Notes: generated from the letters alone by a model not told the origin. DNA of 64,000 nt from Lysobacter sp. MMG2 (GCF_016735495.2 NZ_JAERQY020000002.1:124001-188000), one strand, 5' to 3'; shown: positions 45,174-53,670, numbered from the stretch's first letter. Numbers and translations: made by a program.

Positions 45174-46168
45174 CAGGCCAGTCCTTCCTGCCGGTTGCGA
45201 GCGGCGTCGTAGCGCGCGTCGGCCAGCAATCCATCCCATCCCATGGCGCCGCGGCCGATCAGGCCGGCCAGCGCCATCGTGTTGAGCTTGCGGTCCTGCA
45301 CGGCCGCCAGCGATTCCTCGACGAGCTGCGGATGGCAGACCAGCACCGCATCGCAGCCGGCGTCATAGTGCGCGTCGATGCGCGCTTTCACGCCGCCTGC
45401 GGAGAACGCCGCCTTCATGCCGATGTCGTCGCTGAAGACCACGCCCCGGAAGCCCATCTCGCCGCGCAGGATCTCTTCGATCCAGCGCCTGGAATAACCC
45501 GCCGGCTCGTCCGAGACGGCCGGGTACTTCACGTGCGCCATCATCACCGCGTCGGCCTTGGCCTCGATGCCGGCGACGAAGGGGACGAGGTCGGTCGCGC
45601 GCAGCTCCTCCAGCGAACGCGGATCGACCGCGTCGTCGAAATGCGTGTCGGCCTTGACCGATCCGTGCCCCGGGAAATGCTTGAGCGTGGCGGCCATGCC
45701 CGCGCCGTGCATGCCGCGCACGTAGGCACGGGTGAAGGCGGCCACGACGGCCGGATCCTCCGAGAACGCGCGGTTGCCGATGGCGAGATTGCCGCGGCCC
45801 AGGTCCACCACCGGCGCGAAGCTCAGGTCCACGCCGCTGGCGAGCACTTCCTTGGCCATCAGCCAGGCGTGTTCTTCGGCGAGCTTGAGTGCGGCCTCGG
45901 CATCGGCGGCGTAACGACGGCCAAAACCCTCCAGCGGCGGCAGCGCGCTGTAGCCGTCGCGGAAGCGCTGCACACGACCGCCCTCCTGGTCGACGCAGAT
46001 GAGTTGCGGGCGCGGCGCGGCCGCGCGGATCGCCTGGGACAGCTCCGCCACCTGCGCCTTCGACGCGAAGTTGCGGCTGAACAGGATCACGCCGGCGCAG
46101 GCGTCATGCTGCAGCCAGTCGCGCTCCTGCGCGGAAAGTTCGGTGCCGGCGACGCCGATCACGAGCAT
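45173..46168 (-). CDS. nagZ: Beta-N-acetylhexosaminidase (muropeptide recycling)
   Basis: The protein has 331 residues, a GH3 enzyme of the short bacterial type. KHFPGHGSVKADTH holds the histidine of the catalytic dyad and its loop, and VVFSDDIGMKAA holds the nucleophile Asp. It removes GlcNAc from GlcNAc-anhydroMurNAc peptides in the cytoplasm, a step that also shapes AmpC induction in other bacteria. CGGAG lies before the ATG. A terminator hairpin sits immediately upstream of this ribosome site. It is first in the coupled run with hpt and mtiP. Confidence 0.95.
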   Translation of the reverse strand: MLVIGVAGTELSAQERDWLQHDACAGVILFSRNFASKAQVAELSQAIRAAAPRPQLICVDQEGGRVQRFRDGYSALPPLEGFGRRYAADAEAALKLAEEHAWLMAKEVLASGVDLSFAPVVDLGRGNLAIGNRAFSEDPAVVAAFTRAYVRGMHGAGMAATLKHFPGHGSVKADTHFDDAVDPRSLEELRATDLVPFVAGIEAKADAVMMAHVKYPAVSDEPAGYSRRWIEEILRGEMGFRGVVFSDDIGMKAAFSAGGVKARIDAHYDAGCDAVLVCHPQLVEESLAAVQDRKLNTMALAGLIGRGAMGWDGLLADARYDAARNRQEGLA

Positions 46169-46181
46169 GCGGAAAACTCCG

Positions 46182-46212
46182 AAAAAAGGGGCCGCACGTT
46201 GGGTGCGGCCCC
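46182..46212 (-). terminator. Rho-independent terminator upstream of nagZ
   Basis: On the minus strand a perfect 10-bp stem (46203-46212 with 46188-46197, arm GGGGCCGCAC) with a 5-base loop is followed by six T residues (46182-46187). It closes the transcript from the DsbA-like gene and ends only 13 bases before the nagZ ATG. Confidence 0.85.
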
Positions 46213-46274
46213 GCATTGTGGCGCAGATGCCCGCGACGGGCATCCGACCGCGTCGCGGTAGCGTGAAGCCGCGC

Positions 46275-46985
46275 TCAGACCGCGCAGCCGTCGGGGCCGC
46301 AGGTCCCACCTGATACCGCCTGGCCTTCGGCCGGCTTCGCTTCCAGGCCGAGCCGCTCGAACACCTGCGCGAACACCGCCGGCGTCTGCGCGCCCTGCAC
46401 GGCCAGGCGTCCGTCGAAGACGAACGTCGGCACGGCCTGGATGCCCAGCGCCTGCGCCTGACCGAGCTGCGCGCGCACCTCGGCGATGCCTTCGTCGGAG
46501 TCGAGCATCGCGCGAATGCGCGCCTCGTCCAGCCCGCCCTGGGCACCCGCGTCGATGAGCGTGCGGATGTCGGCCAGGTTGCGCCCTTCAGCGAAGTGCG
46601 CGCGGAACAGCGCTTCGCCGACCTTGTCCGCATCGCCTTCGCGACCGGCCAGCCAGATCAGCCGATGCGCCTTGAGCGTGCTCACGCGCACCTGGCCGCG
46701 ATCGAAATCGAACGGCAGTCCTTCCGCGCGGCCGGTGGCCTGCGTCTGCGACAGGATCTGCTCGGTGCGCTGCGCACCGCCGAACTTCCGCTCGTAGGCC
46801 TGGCGCAACGGCACCGGGGTTTCGTCGGATTCCGGATCGAGCTGGTAGGCATGCCAGTGGATCTCGGCGTTCTGCCCGACCTCGCCAAGCTGCCGCAGCG
46901 CTTCACCCAATCGATGCTTGCCGATCCAGCACCAGGGACAGACCACGTCGGACCATATGTCGATGCGCAAAGGTGTCGTTTCCAT
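46275..46985 (-). CDS. DsbA family oxidoreductase, FrnE-like
   Basis: The protein has 236 residues and no signal peptide, so it is probably cytoplasmic. The active site is SDVVCPWCWIG (CPWC) near residue 17, followed by the helical insertion typical of FrnE/2-hydroxychromene isomerase-like members and the cis-proline region IQAVPTFVFDG. The extreme C-terminus carries two more cysteines, GTCGPDGCAV, which may bind metal or exchange with the active site. FrnE of Deinococcus is linked to oxidative stress. It starts 26 bases after the CYTH gene on the same strand and is followed by a terminator. Confidence 0.88.
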   Translation of the reverse strand: METTPLRIDIWSDVVCPWCWIGKHRLGEALRQLGEVGQNAEIHWHAYQLDPESDETPVPLRQAYERKFGGAQRTEQILSQTQATGRAEGLPFDFDRGQVRVSTLKAHRLIWLAGREGDADKVGEALFRAHFAEGRNLADIRTLIDAGAQGGLDEARIRAMLDSDEGIAEVRAQLGQAQALGIQAVPTFVFDGRLAVQGAQTPAVFAQVFERLGLEAKPAEGQAVSGGTCGPDGCAV

Positions 46986-47011
46986 GGGCGAAAGATGGGG
47001 GCCCGGGCCGG

Positions 47012-47527
47012 TTATGCAACCGTGCCGGCGCGCTCGTCCGCGTTCCACTGCGAGTACGGGCGGGTCGCCAGCGCGAGGTTGTAGTAACGCGAGGCGTCGG
47101 TGACTTCCGCGCCGATCCACGACGGCCGCGCGAAGGCTTCGTCGGCGCTGGCCAACTCGATCTCCGCGACGACGAGCCCGGCGTTGTCGCCGAGGAATTC
47201 GTCGACCTCCCACAGGTGGCCTTCGTGCTCGACGTAATGACGGCGCTTGTCGACCAGTCCGCCGACACACAGCTCGAGCAGCGCGCGGGCGTCGGCGACG
47301 GGGACGGCGTAGTCGAACTCCTGCCGCGTGTGGCCGAGCTCGCGCGACTTGAGGTTGAGGAAGGCTTCGTCGCCCGCGATGCGCACGCGCACAGAGGCTT
47401 TCATCGCGCCGGAGTCCATCGCCTTCTGGTCGTTGATGTAGCCCTGCGCCATCGGCACGACCTTGTGCGCCGCCGCGCGCCAGCCGTCGCCGGTGACCAG
47501 GAATTTGCGTTCGATTTCGAGGGCCAT
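47012..47527 (-). CDS. CYTH-domain triphosphatase-like protein
   Basis: The protein has 171 residues, a single CYTH domain. The signature EIERKF (ExExK) opens the protein, and alternating charged strands such as ASVRVRIAGDEAFL, NLKSRELGHTRQEFDYAV and LWEVDEF form the tunnel pattern. Short bacterial CYTH proteins hydrolyse inorganic triphosphate or long-chain polyphosphate with a metal ion. It probably shares a transcript with the DsbA-like gene 26 bases downstream. ATTCGTG repeats lie directly before its ATG and no ribosome site is visible. Confidence 0.9.
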   Translation of the reverse strand: MALEIERKFLVTGDGWRAAAHKVVPMAQGYINDQKAMDSGAMKASVRVRIAGDEAFLNLKSRELGHTRQEFDYAVPVADARALLELCVGGLVDKRRHYVEHEGHLWEVDEFLGDNAGLVVAEIELASADEAFARPSWIGAEVTDASRYYNLALATRPYSQWNADERAGTVA

Positions 47528-47533
47528 GGGGAA

Positions 47534-47676
47534 CTCGTGATTCGTGATTCGTGATGAAGCCTATCGCTTGTTGGCGTCATTCCCGCGAAGGCGGGAATCC
47601 AACTGTCCGGCGCGATCCCGGCTCCCGGAAGCGGTGAGGCCAGCAAGCGTGGATTCCCGCCTTCGCGGGAATGACG
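47534..47676. repeat. ATTCGTG tract plus inverted REP-like pair
   Basis: 47534-47555 contains three tandem CGTGATT units. 47575-47602 (CGTCATTCCCGCGAAGGCGG onward) and 47650-47676 are inverted REP-like arms about 47 bases apart. They fill the gap between the CYTH gene and rlmD, whose other 80 bases hold nothing recognisable. Confidence 0.75.
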
Positions 47677-47753
47677 GCTTACTTGGGTGACGGCCTACTT
47701 GCATGACGAATTGTTTGCGTGACTTGCCTGCGTGACCGCTCGCCCGCCCCGCC

Positions 47754-49082
47754 TCAGCGCTCGAACAACGCAATCGACTCCACATGCGCCGTATGCGGGA
47801 ACATGTCCATCACACCCGCGGCCTTCAGCTTCCAACCGCGCTCCTTCACCAGGAATCCCGCGTCGCGCGCGAGCGACGCCGGGTGGCAGCTCACGTAGAC
47901 GATGCGGTCGAATTGTTTCAGCGGCAGCTGCGCGAGCACGACGTCGGCGCCCGAACGCGGCGGATCGAGCAGCAGCTTGTCGAAGGGCTGCTTCATCCAG
48001 TATTCGCCGCTGAGGTCCTTGGCTAGGTCGGCCGCATGGAATTCGGCATTGGCGATGCCGTTGTGCTCGGCGTTCTCGCGCGCGCGGCGCACGAGTCCGG
48101 CCTCGCCTTCCACGCCCACCACCTCGCGCAACTGGCGCGCCAGCGGCAGGGTGAAGTTGCCCAGGCCCGCGAACAGGTCGAGCACACGGTCTTCCGGCTT
48201 CGGGTCGAGCAGATCGATCGCCAGCTGGATCATCTTGCCGTTGAGGCCGGCGTTGACCTGGATGAAATCCAGCGGACGGAACAGGTATTCCAGGTTCCAC
48301 TGCGGCAGCGAGAACGCCAACTTCGGCGACTCCGGCCACAGCGCGTGCACGCTGTCCACGCCGCCGGGTTGCAGGAAGATCGCGAAGCCGTGCTGCTTGC
48401 CGAACGCGACCAGTGCATCGCGATCGCTGTCAACCAGCGGAACCAGGTGGCGGATCGTCAGGGCGATGCCGCTGAAATCCTCCTGCGCATCGCCGGCGAT
48501 GAACTCGATCTGCGGGATCTCGCGCCGCGCCTGCAGGCTGTCGACCAGCGCGGACAGGTCCGGCAGCTTGGAGGCGATCTGCGGGATCACCGTATGGCAT
48601 TCGCGGATGTCGGCGACGAAGCGCGGATCGGTCTCGCGGAAACCGACCAGCGTCTTGTCCTTCTTCTCCACGCGGCGCACCGAGAACCGGCCCTTGCGGC
48701 GGTAACCCCACTGCGCGTCGGTGAGCGGCGACAGCACGCGCTCGGGCGCGATGTGGCCGATGCGCTCGAAGTTCTCCATCAGCACGCGCTGCTTGGCGAG
48801 GATCTGCTTTTCCTCGTCGAAGTGCTGCAAGGCACAGCCGCTGCACACGCCGAAGTGGGCGCAACGCGGCGTCACGCGCTCGGGCGCGGCGTCGAGCACT
48901 TCCACGGTCTTGGCTTCGTCGAAGCTGCGGTGGCGGCCGGTCTGCGAGGCCATGACGCGCTCGCCCGGCAATGCGCCGGCAACGAACACCGCCTTGCCGT
49001 CCGGACGGCGGGCTACGCCGCGGCCGTCATGGGTGAGATCGGTGATCTGGATTTCGAAGGGGGTCTGGTCGATGCGGGCCAC
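47754..49082 (-). CDS. rlmD: 23S rRNA (uracil-1939-C5) methyltransferase
   Basis: The protein has 442 residues. An N-terminal TRAM domain (FEIQITDLTHDGRGVAR) and iron-sulfur cysteines (CAHFGVCSGCALQH) precede the methyltransferase domain with VLDLFAGLGNFTLPLA, LLLDPPRSGA and the catalytic Cys in YVSCHPASLARD. It methylates U1939 of 23S rRNA with S-adenosylmethionine. The start is GTG at 49082. The gap to the next gene upstream contains a CTCTCCC hairpin. Confidence 0.95.
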   Translation of the reverse strand: MARIDQTPFEIQITDLTHDGRGVARRPDGKAVFVAGALPGERVMASQTGRHRSFDEAKTVEVLDAAPERVTPRCAHFGVCSGCALQHFDEEKQILAKQRVLMENFERIGHIAPERVLSPLTDAQWGYRRKGRFSVRRVEKKDKTLVGFRETDPRFVADIRECHTVIPQIASKLPDLSALVDSLQARREIPQIEFIAGDAQEDFSGIALTIRHLVPLVDSDRDALVAFGKQHGFAIFLQPGGVDSVHALWPESPKLAFSLPQWNLEYLFRPLDFIQVNAGLNGKMIQLAIDLLDPKPEDRVLDLFAGLGNFTLPLARQLREVVGVEGEAGLVRRARENAEHNGIANAEFHAADLAKDLSGEYWMKQPFDKLLLDPPRSGADVVLAQLPLKQFDRIVYVSCHPASLARDAGFLVKERGWKLKAAGVMDMFPHTAHVESIALFER

Positions 49083-49158
49083 AGCGGCTGGCAGGTACTG
49101 CTGAACTGGGCCGCGTATTGTCGCAGATCCGGCCCGCCGTCCGGCCCTGCCTTGCTTT

Positions 49159-49187
49159 GCCCCTCTCCCGCGAGACGGGAGAGGGGC
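49159..49187. repeat. Perfect 12-bp CTCTCCC hairpin
   Basis: The bases 49159-49170 pair exactly with 49176-49187 around the loop CGAGA. No T tract follows on either strand, so it is not a standard terminator. It lies 9 bases after the YdbL-like gene and is related to the larger element at 33154-33286. Confidence 0.7.
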
Positions 49188-49196
49188 CGGGCTGGC

Positions 49197-49832
49197 TTAC
49201 TTCTGGCGCCAGCCGCCGCCGGCGTCCTGCACCCACCAGCCCGAACGGGCACTGTCGGCCCACTGGCGCGTGAACACCGCGCGGATCTGCTGCTCCCATT
49301 CGGGATGGTTGTTGGCCACCGCGATCTCGCGATACACGGCCTTGGCGTCGCGGTTCTGGTCGGACACGGCCTGGTTCACGGCAACGCGCTGCGGCAGCGG
49401 GATCTTGGACGCATCGCGCACGTCGACGGTGCCGTCGTTGGCGAACCCCAACGCACCGCTGTCGAAATGCGCATGCAGCTGGCTGTCGAAACGCGAGGCC
49501 ATGCGCGACTGGATCGCCTGGATCGCCGGCGTCTTGATCGTGATGTCCGGCTGGTCCTGCGCGTACGCGCTGCCGATGCCGACCAGCGCATACCAGTCGA
49601 TGCGCGAAGCCAGCGCGCGCTGCGGCGCGGGCAATGCGGCGCTCTGCCCGCCCGGCTTGTCCTGCGACTTGGGCGCCGGCTGCGCGTCGTCGCCGATGAC
49701 CTTCTCGACGAACTCGCGGGCCGCTTCCTTGGCCTCCGCGGCCGGGAAGTACACATTGATCGTGACGCAGGCAGTAAGCGCCACGGCCGCGACCGGAACG
49801 CCCATCCAACGACTTCCCATCCAACGACGCAT
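49197..49832 (-). CDS. YdbL/DUF1318-family lipoprotein
   Basis: The protein has 211 residues. A lipoprotein signal with lipobox ALTAC is followed by VTINVYFPAAEAKEAAREFV, then a Gln/Ala-rich linker with a second hydrophobic stretch, then the DUF1318 region (LHAHFDSGALGFANDGTVDV, AVSDQNRDAKAVYREIA). In E. coli YdbL is encoded with the AsmA-like YdbH and the small lipoprotein YnbE. Here the YdbH-like gene lies 67 bases upstream and no YnbE gene fits in between; the N-terminal lipoprotein part may take its place. GAGGAG precedes the ATG at 49832. Confidence 0.75.
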   Translation of the reverse strand: MRRWMGSRWMGVPVAAVALTACVTINVYFPAAEAKEAAREFVEKVIGDDAQPAPKSQDKPGGQSAALPAPQRALASRIDWYALVGIGSAYAQDQPDITIKTPAIQAIQSRMASRFDSQLHAHFDSGALGFANDGTVDVRDASKIPLPQRVAVNQAVSDQNRDAKAVYREIAVANNHPEWEQQIRAVFTRQWADSARSGWWVQDAGGGWRQK

Positions 49833-49899
49833 ATCGATTCTCCTCGGAACGCGCTTCGGCCGAAGCCGACGATTGCTGTCTATGACTTAACGATGATGC

Positions 49900-51936
49900 T
49901 TACTCGAAGACCGGCTTCACATCGCCCGTGCTGGCCGCCTTCAGGCGCTCCATCAGAGTGGGCCAGTCCACCCGGCGGTTGTAACCCACCACGCTCAGGC
50001 GCGGCAGTCCCGAACCTTCCACGATAGTGAATCCGTTGCCGGCTGAACCCAGGCCGCTCATGTCGCAGACCTGGTCGCTGAGATAGCACGACAGGCCGAT
50101 GCGGCGATACCCGAAATCGTCGAACAGGCCGATCAACTGCGCCTGCAGCGTGCTCACGAACGAGGCATCGGAGACGCTGGAAAGATCCTGCACGGCGCGC
50201 TGGCTGATGCGCTGCCGCACGCCGTCGCGACGCGCGGCCGCCGCGTCGCTGGCGATCACCGCCTGGAACGCGACGGGCTGCCAATCCACCAGGCGCAGGT
50301 GGTCGAAGCGGCCGTCCAGCTTCCCGGTGATGGTGCCGAAGCCGAGCACGCCGGTCAGCGATTCCAGGTCGATGTCCTCGAAGGCGATGTCCGACGACAG
50401 CGTCGGCGCGACCCCGAACGGCCGTTCCATTGCCAGCGACGACACCTGCACGGTGCCGCCGAAAAGTTCTACCGACAGCCCGCCTTCGAAATCCAGTCGA
50501 TCGTCCGCGTAAAGCGCTTCGGGGATGTGGCCGGTCAGCTCGCCGGTGAACGCGGGCCAGCCCAGTGCCTGCGACAGTTGCGCGATGTCGAGCCGGTCCA
50601 GCTCCAGTCCGAAGCGGACCTGCAGCCCCTGCCCCGCTGCGGGAGGACGGATGTGCAGCGGGTCGACCGTGACGGTGCCGCCGAGCATCGGCAGGTGCGT
50701 GGGCTCGCGCAATCGCAGCTCGCCGGCGCCGCTGGCGAACGGCAGGCGCGCCGCGCCGAATGCCAGTCCGTGCAGGCGACCGCCGCTCCAACGCAGTTCG
50801 CTTTGCAGTTCCTGCGTGGTGGAGAAGCGCACGTCGCCTTCGAGCCCGGCGAAATCGAAACGCCCTTGCGGATCGTCGATGGCGACCATGTACGGCACGA
50901 AATGCGCCTCGTGCACGGTACCCCCGTCGATGCGCAGGCGCACGTCGGCCGCACCGCGAAGTTGCAACTCGGCCAGGCCGGCCTGCCCCAGGAATCCGGT
51001 GAGGTAGCCGTCGCGCAGCGGGGCGAGGTCGTCACTGCGCGCACGCAGGTCCAGCGCGCGCAGCGTCGCGTCCGGGGCGAGCGCGGCGCTGCCTTCGGCA
51101 TGGAGGATGCCGGGGTCGTCCCAGCGCAGGTCCGGCATGCGCCAGCCTTCGTTGCCGCGCTGCTCGGCGCGCATCTCGATGGCGATTCGACGCTTCTGCA
51201 GAGCCAGGTAAGTCGTGCCGAACAGAAGGTCGCCGCCGTGCAGGGCGCCGTCCAGGGCGACGGTCGTGACGGCGCCGAAGCTCGTGTCCAGGCGCACCTG
51301 GGCCGCGACGTTCTCGCCGGCGATCGTGCCGTCGGGCGTGTCGAAGGCCACACCGTCCAGGCGCAGCGGCCCGCTGACCCGCAGCGGCGCGTTGGCCGGC
51401 GCGCGCACGTCCAGCTGACCGCCCAGCGTACCGGCGCTGAAACGACCGGCCGCCCATCCCTTCGCCACCAGCGCCTGTGCCCAGGCCACCGGCACCTGTG
51501 TCAGGTCGATCCGGGTGAGATCGGGCGTACGGGCCTGCCGGTTGAGCGCAATGGACCCTCGGCCCTGGGACAGACGCGCGTCGGTTCGGACCTCGTCCAG
51601 GTCGATGGCCAGCGTCATCGCCGACCCGCGGCCGCCGCGCACGGGGCCTTCACACCGCCAGCGGTTTCCTGAGTGAGAGAGTGGGCATTGCCAGGTGACA
51701 TCGCCGAAGCGGTAACCCAGGTCGGGCGCGTCGATGCGCGCCGCGTGCATGCGCAAGATGCCCTGTGCCGCGGTGTCGGGCCAGTGGAGTTGCACGCGCA
51801 CGCCTTCCAGCGTGGCCACGGCGGTTCGCACCTTGGCGATGCGCGCCTGCGCCGTCGCGGCCGACGCGACGCCGCACGCCACCCAAGGTGCGATGGTCAG
51901 GCAGGCCAGCAGCAGGCGTAAGATCGACCGTGACAT
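49900..51936 (-). CDS. YdbH-like (AsmA-related) periplasmic protein
   Basis: The protein has 678 residues. A signal peptide or N-terminal anchor (MSRSILRLLLACLTIAPWVAC) is followed by a long beta-rich region built of repeating strands, the pattern of AsmA/YdbH proteins, with a conserved C-terminal part (LTGHIPEALYADDRLDFEGG, LESLTGVLGFGTITGKLDG, DDFGYRRIGLSCYL). YdbH with YnbE and YdbL moves phospholipid between membranes in E. coli. The cysteine at VAC could be lipid-modified. TATGCT lies 6 bases before the start at 51936, suggesting a leaderless mRNA. The YdbL-like gene follows. Confidence 0.75.
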   Translation of the reverse strand: MSRSILRLLLACLTIAPWVACGVASAATAQARIAKVRTAVATLEGVRVQLHWPDTAAQGILRMHAARIDAPDLGYRFGDVTWQCPLSHSGNRWRCEGPVRGGRGSAMTLAIDLDEVRTDARLSQGRGSIALNRQARTPDLTRIDLTQVPVAWAQALVAKGWAAGRFSAGTLGGQLDVRAPANAPLRVSGPLRLDGVAFDTPDGTIAGENVAAQVRLDTSFGAVTTVALDGALHGGDLLFGTTYLALQKRRIAIEMRAEQRGNEGWRMPDLRWDDPGILHAEGSAALAPDATLRALDLRARSDDLAPLRDGYLTGFLGQAGLAELQLRGAADVRLRIDGGTVHEAHFVPYMVAIDDPQGRFDFAGLEGDVRFSTTQELQSELRWSGGRLHGLAFGAARLPFASGAGELRLREPTHLPMLGGTVTVDPLHIRPPAAGQGLQVRFGLELDRLDIAQLSQALGWPAFTGELTGHIPEALYADDRLDFEGGLSVELFGGTVQVSSLAMERPFGVAPTLSSDIAFEDIDLESLTGVLGFGTITGKLDGRFDHLRLVDWQPVAFQAVIASDAAAARRDGVRQRISQRAVQDLSSVSDASFVSTLQAQLIGLFDDFGYRRIGLSCYLSDQVCDMSGLGSAGNGFTIVEGSGLPRLSVVGYNRRVDWPTLMERLKAASTGDVKPVFE

Positions 51937-51942
51937 CCGATC

Positions 51943-51948
51943 AGCATA
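51943..51948 (-). promoter_or_regulatory. Possible -10 box for leaderless YdbH-like transcript
   Basis: On the minus strand TATGCT is followed by six bases and the ATG at 51936. No Shine-Dalgarno sequence is visible. The divergent REC-Hpt gene starts within 35 bases. Confidence 0.4.
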
Positions 51949-51969
51949 CCGACAGGACGCGAATTGCCG

Positions 51970-52737
51970 ATGATGCCCCAACAACTCCCTCGCATCCTGC
52001 TGGTCGAGGACGACCCGACCAGTCGCAGCTTCCTGACCGCCGCGCTGCGCGCGACGCCGGTGGATGTCGACGCTGCCGACAGTCTGGCCGCGGCGCTGGC
52101 GATGGCGTCATCGCAAACGTATTCGGCATGGATGATCGATGCGCGACTGCCCGACGGCAGCGGTGCCGACCTGCTCGCGCGGTTGCGCGAACGCGATCCG
52201 CATACGCCGGCCATCGCCCACACCGCTGCGCACGAGTCGACCATTCTCGACGCGCTCGTCTCGGCGGGTTTCGCCGAAGCGCTGGTCAAGCCGATGCCGG
52301 CTGCGACCGTGCAGGCCGCGCTGCGGCGCGTGCTCGGGCTCACGCCGAACCTGGCGCCGGCGATCGCGACGGCGTACATCGACGGCGACCTGCCGCTGTG
52401 GGATGACGATGCCGCTGCGCTGGCGCTCAACGGCAATCGCGTGCACGTGGAAACGCTGCGCGAATTGTTCGTGCAGGAACTGTCCAAGTCCGTCTACGCG
52501 ATCACCACTGCCGCCGAGCGCGGCGACCTGGATTCGGTCCGCAGCGACCTGCACCGGCTGCGCGCCAGTTGCGGTTTCGTCGGTGCGCAGCGTCTTGCGG
52601 CCGCAGTGCAGGCGCTACAGCAGGACCCCGCCTCGTCGGTGCTGCTGGACACGCTGGAACGCGTGGCGCAGGAAACGCTGGCGCAGGCCAAATCCGCCGC
52701 TGCGCCGGCAACGGATCAATCGCCCGCGCCAGCCTGA
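51970..52737 (+). CDS. REC-Hpt two-component signalling protein
   Basis: The protein has 255 residues from the ATG at 51970; a TTG at 51964 has AGGA at better spacing and may be the true start. The receiver domain (about 8-125) has LLVEDDPTS, phospho-acceptor Asp in [17 protein letters not shown] and LVKPM. The C-terminal domain (about 150-240) is a histidine phosphotransfer domain with the motif [15 protein letters not shown]. No kinase is adjacent, so it probably works as a relay for a distant hybrid kinase. It diverges from the YdbH-like gene and its last 22 bases overlap the end of recO. Confidence 0.88.
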   Translation: MMPQQLPRILLVEDDPTSRSFLTAALRATPVDVDAADSLAAALAMASSQTYSAWMIDARLPDGSGADLLARLRERDPHTPAIAHTAAHESTILDALVSAGFAEALVKPMPAATVQAALRRVLGLTPNLAPAIATAYIDGDLPLWDDDAAALALNGNRVHVETLRELFVQELSKSVYAITTAAERGDLDSVRSDLHRLRASCGFVGAQRLAAAVQALQQDPASSVLLDTLERVAQETLAQAKSAAAPATDQSPAPA

Positions 52738-53471
52738 TCCCCAGGCGGCCGCGTCACGCGGTTCAACTCGGCAAGCATCTCCCACGACTTGAGCCCACGC
52801 GGGCCCAGGTAATGCGTCAGCACCTCGCGCATCGCGCGTCGCAGGCCGGGAAGGTCGTCGGCTTCGGGCACGGTGTCATCGGCCAGCGCGAGCAGACCGC
52901 GGCCGGTTGCGGCCTGGCTGCGATCGCCGTGGCCGCGATCGCTCAGCACGCGACGCGGTCCGTATTCGGGATCCAGCCGATAGCGCGCGGCCGTGTCGAT
53001 CGGCGTGCCGTCGCCGTCGTGGTGCCAGTCGAAACCGAAGCCGAGTGCGTCGAGCAGGTCGCGTTCGTAGCGACGCAGCGTCCACGCCAGCGGCTCGCCC
53101 GCGCCCAGGCGAGCCCGTGCCAACGCATACGCCGCATAGAGTTCCGGGGCGGGATCCTGGCGAGGCGCCAGCCGTAGCGTGAGTTCGTTGAGATAGAAGC
53201 CAGACAGCATGGCCTCGCCCGCCAGGCGCGGGGCGACGTCGAGCGCCTCGGCGGTATTCAATCGCGCCAGTTCCCCCACCTGCACGGCGTCGAAGCGGAT
53301 CCATTGCAGCGGCTGCAATGCCGCACGCAGCGCCTGCCGTTTCGGCCCCTGCACACCGCGTGCGACCAGCCCGAGCCGACCGTACTGCTCGCTCAGCACT
53401 TCCACCAATGCACTGGTTTCACGCCAAGGGCGCGCATGCAGGACGAAGGCGGCTTCGGCGGTGAGGCGCAT
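52716..53471 (-). CDS. recO: DNA repair protein RecO
   Basis: The protein has 251 residues. The N-terminal OB-fold begins [21 protein letters not shown] and continues [13 protein letters not shown]; the helical C-terminal domain contains [15 protein letters not shown]. RecO anneals single strands and loads RecA with RecR. It lies downstream of era with a 199-base gap that contains a repeat pair and an ATTCGTG-type tract, so it may not be on the era mRNA. Its 3' end overlaps the convergent REC-Hpt gene by 22 bases. Confidence 0.93.
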   Translation of the reverse strand: MRLTAEAAFVLHARPWRETSALVEVLSEQYGRLGLVARGVQGPKRQALRAALQPLQWIRFDAVQVGELARLNTAEALDVAPRLAGEAMLSGFYLNELTLRLAPRQDPAPELYAAYALARARLGAGEPLAWTLRRYERDLLDALGFGFDWHHDGDGTPIDTAARYRLDPEYGPRRVLSDRGHGDRSQAATGRGLLALADDTVPEADDLPGLRRAMREVLTHYLGPRGLKSWEMLAELNRVTRPPGDQAGAGD

Positions 53472-53502
53472 GGGTTGGGCGGGGTTCGGCGTTGTGGGGG
53501 AA

Positions 53503-53667
53503 CGTTATTCCCGCGAAGGCGGGAACCCATGGTGCTGATGTAATTCCGACCTGCGTTGGCGGTGATGCCCGCAAGCCTGGATCCCCGCCTTCGCGGGGAT
53601 GACGGCTGGAATGCAAACCGTGGCGCCTTTGCCGCTCACGAATCACGAATCACGAATCCCGACTCAC
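53503..53667. repeat. Inverted REP-like pair and CACGAAT tract
   Basis: Arms at 53503-53529 and 53578-53605 are inverted copies of the GTTATTCCCGCGAAGGCGGG type. 53636-53667 holds tandem TCACGAA units ending at the era stop codon. No gene is seen between recO and era. Confidence 0.75.
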
Positions 53668-53670
53668 AAG

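Noticed and set aside
49159-49187. Perfect hairpin after the YdbL-like gene as a terminator
   Set aside because: No T tract follows on either strand, and the sequence belongs to a repeat family.
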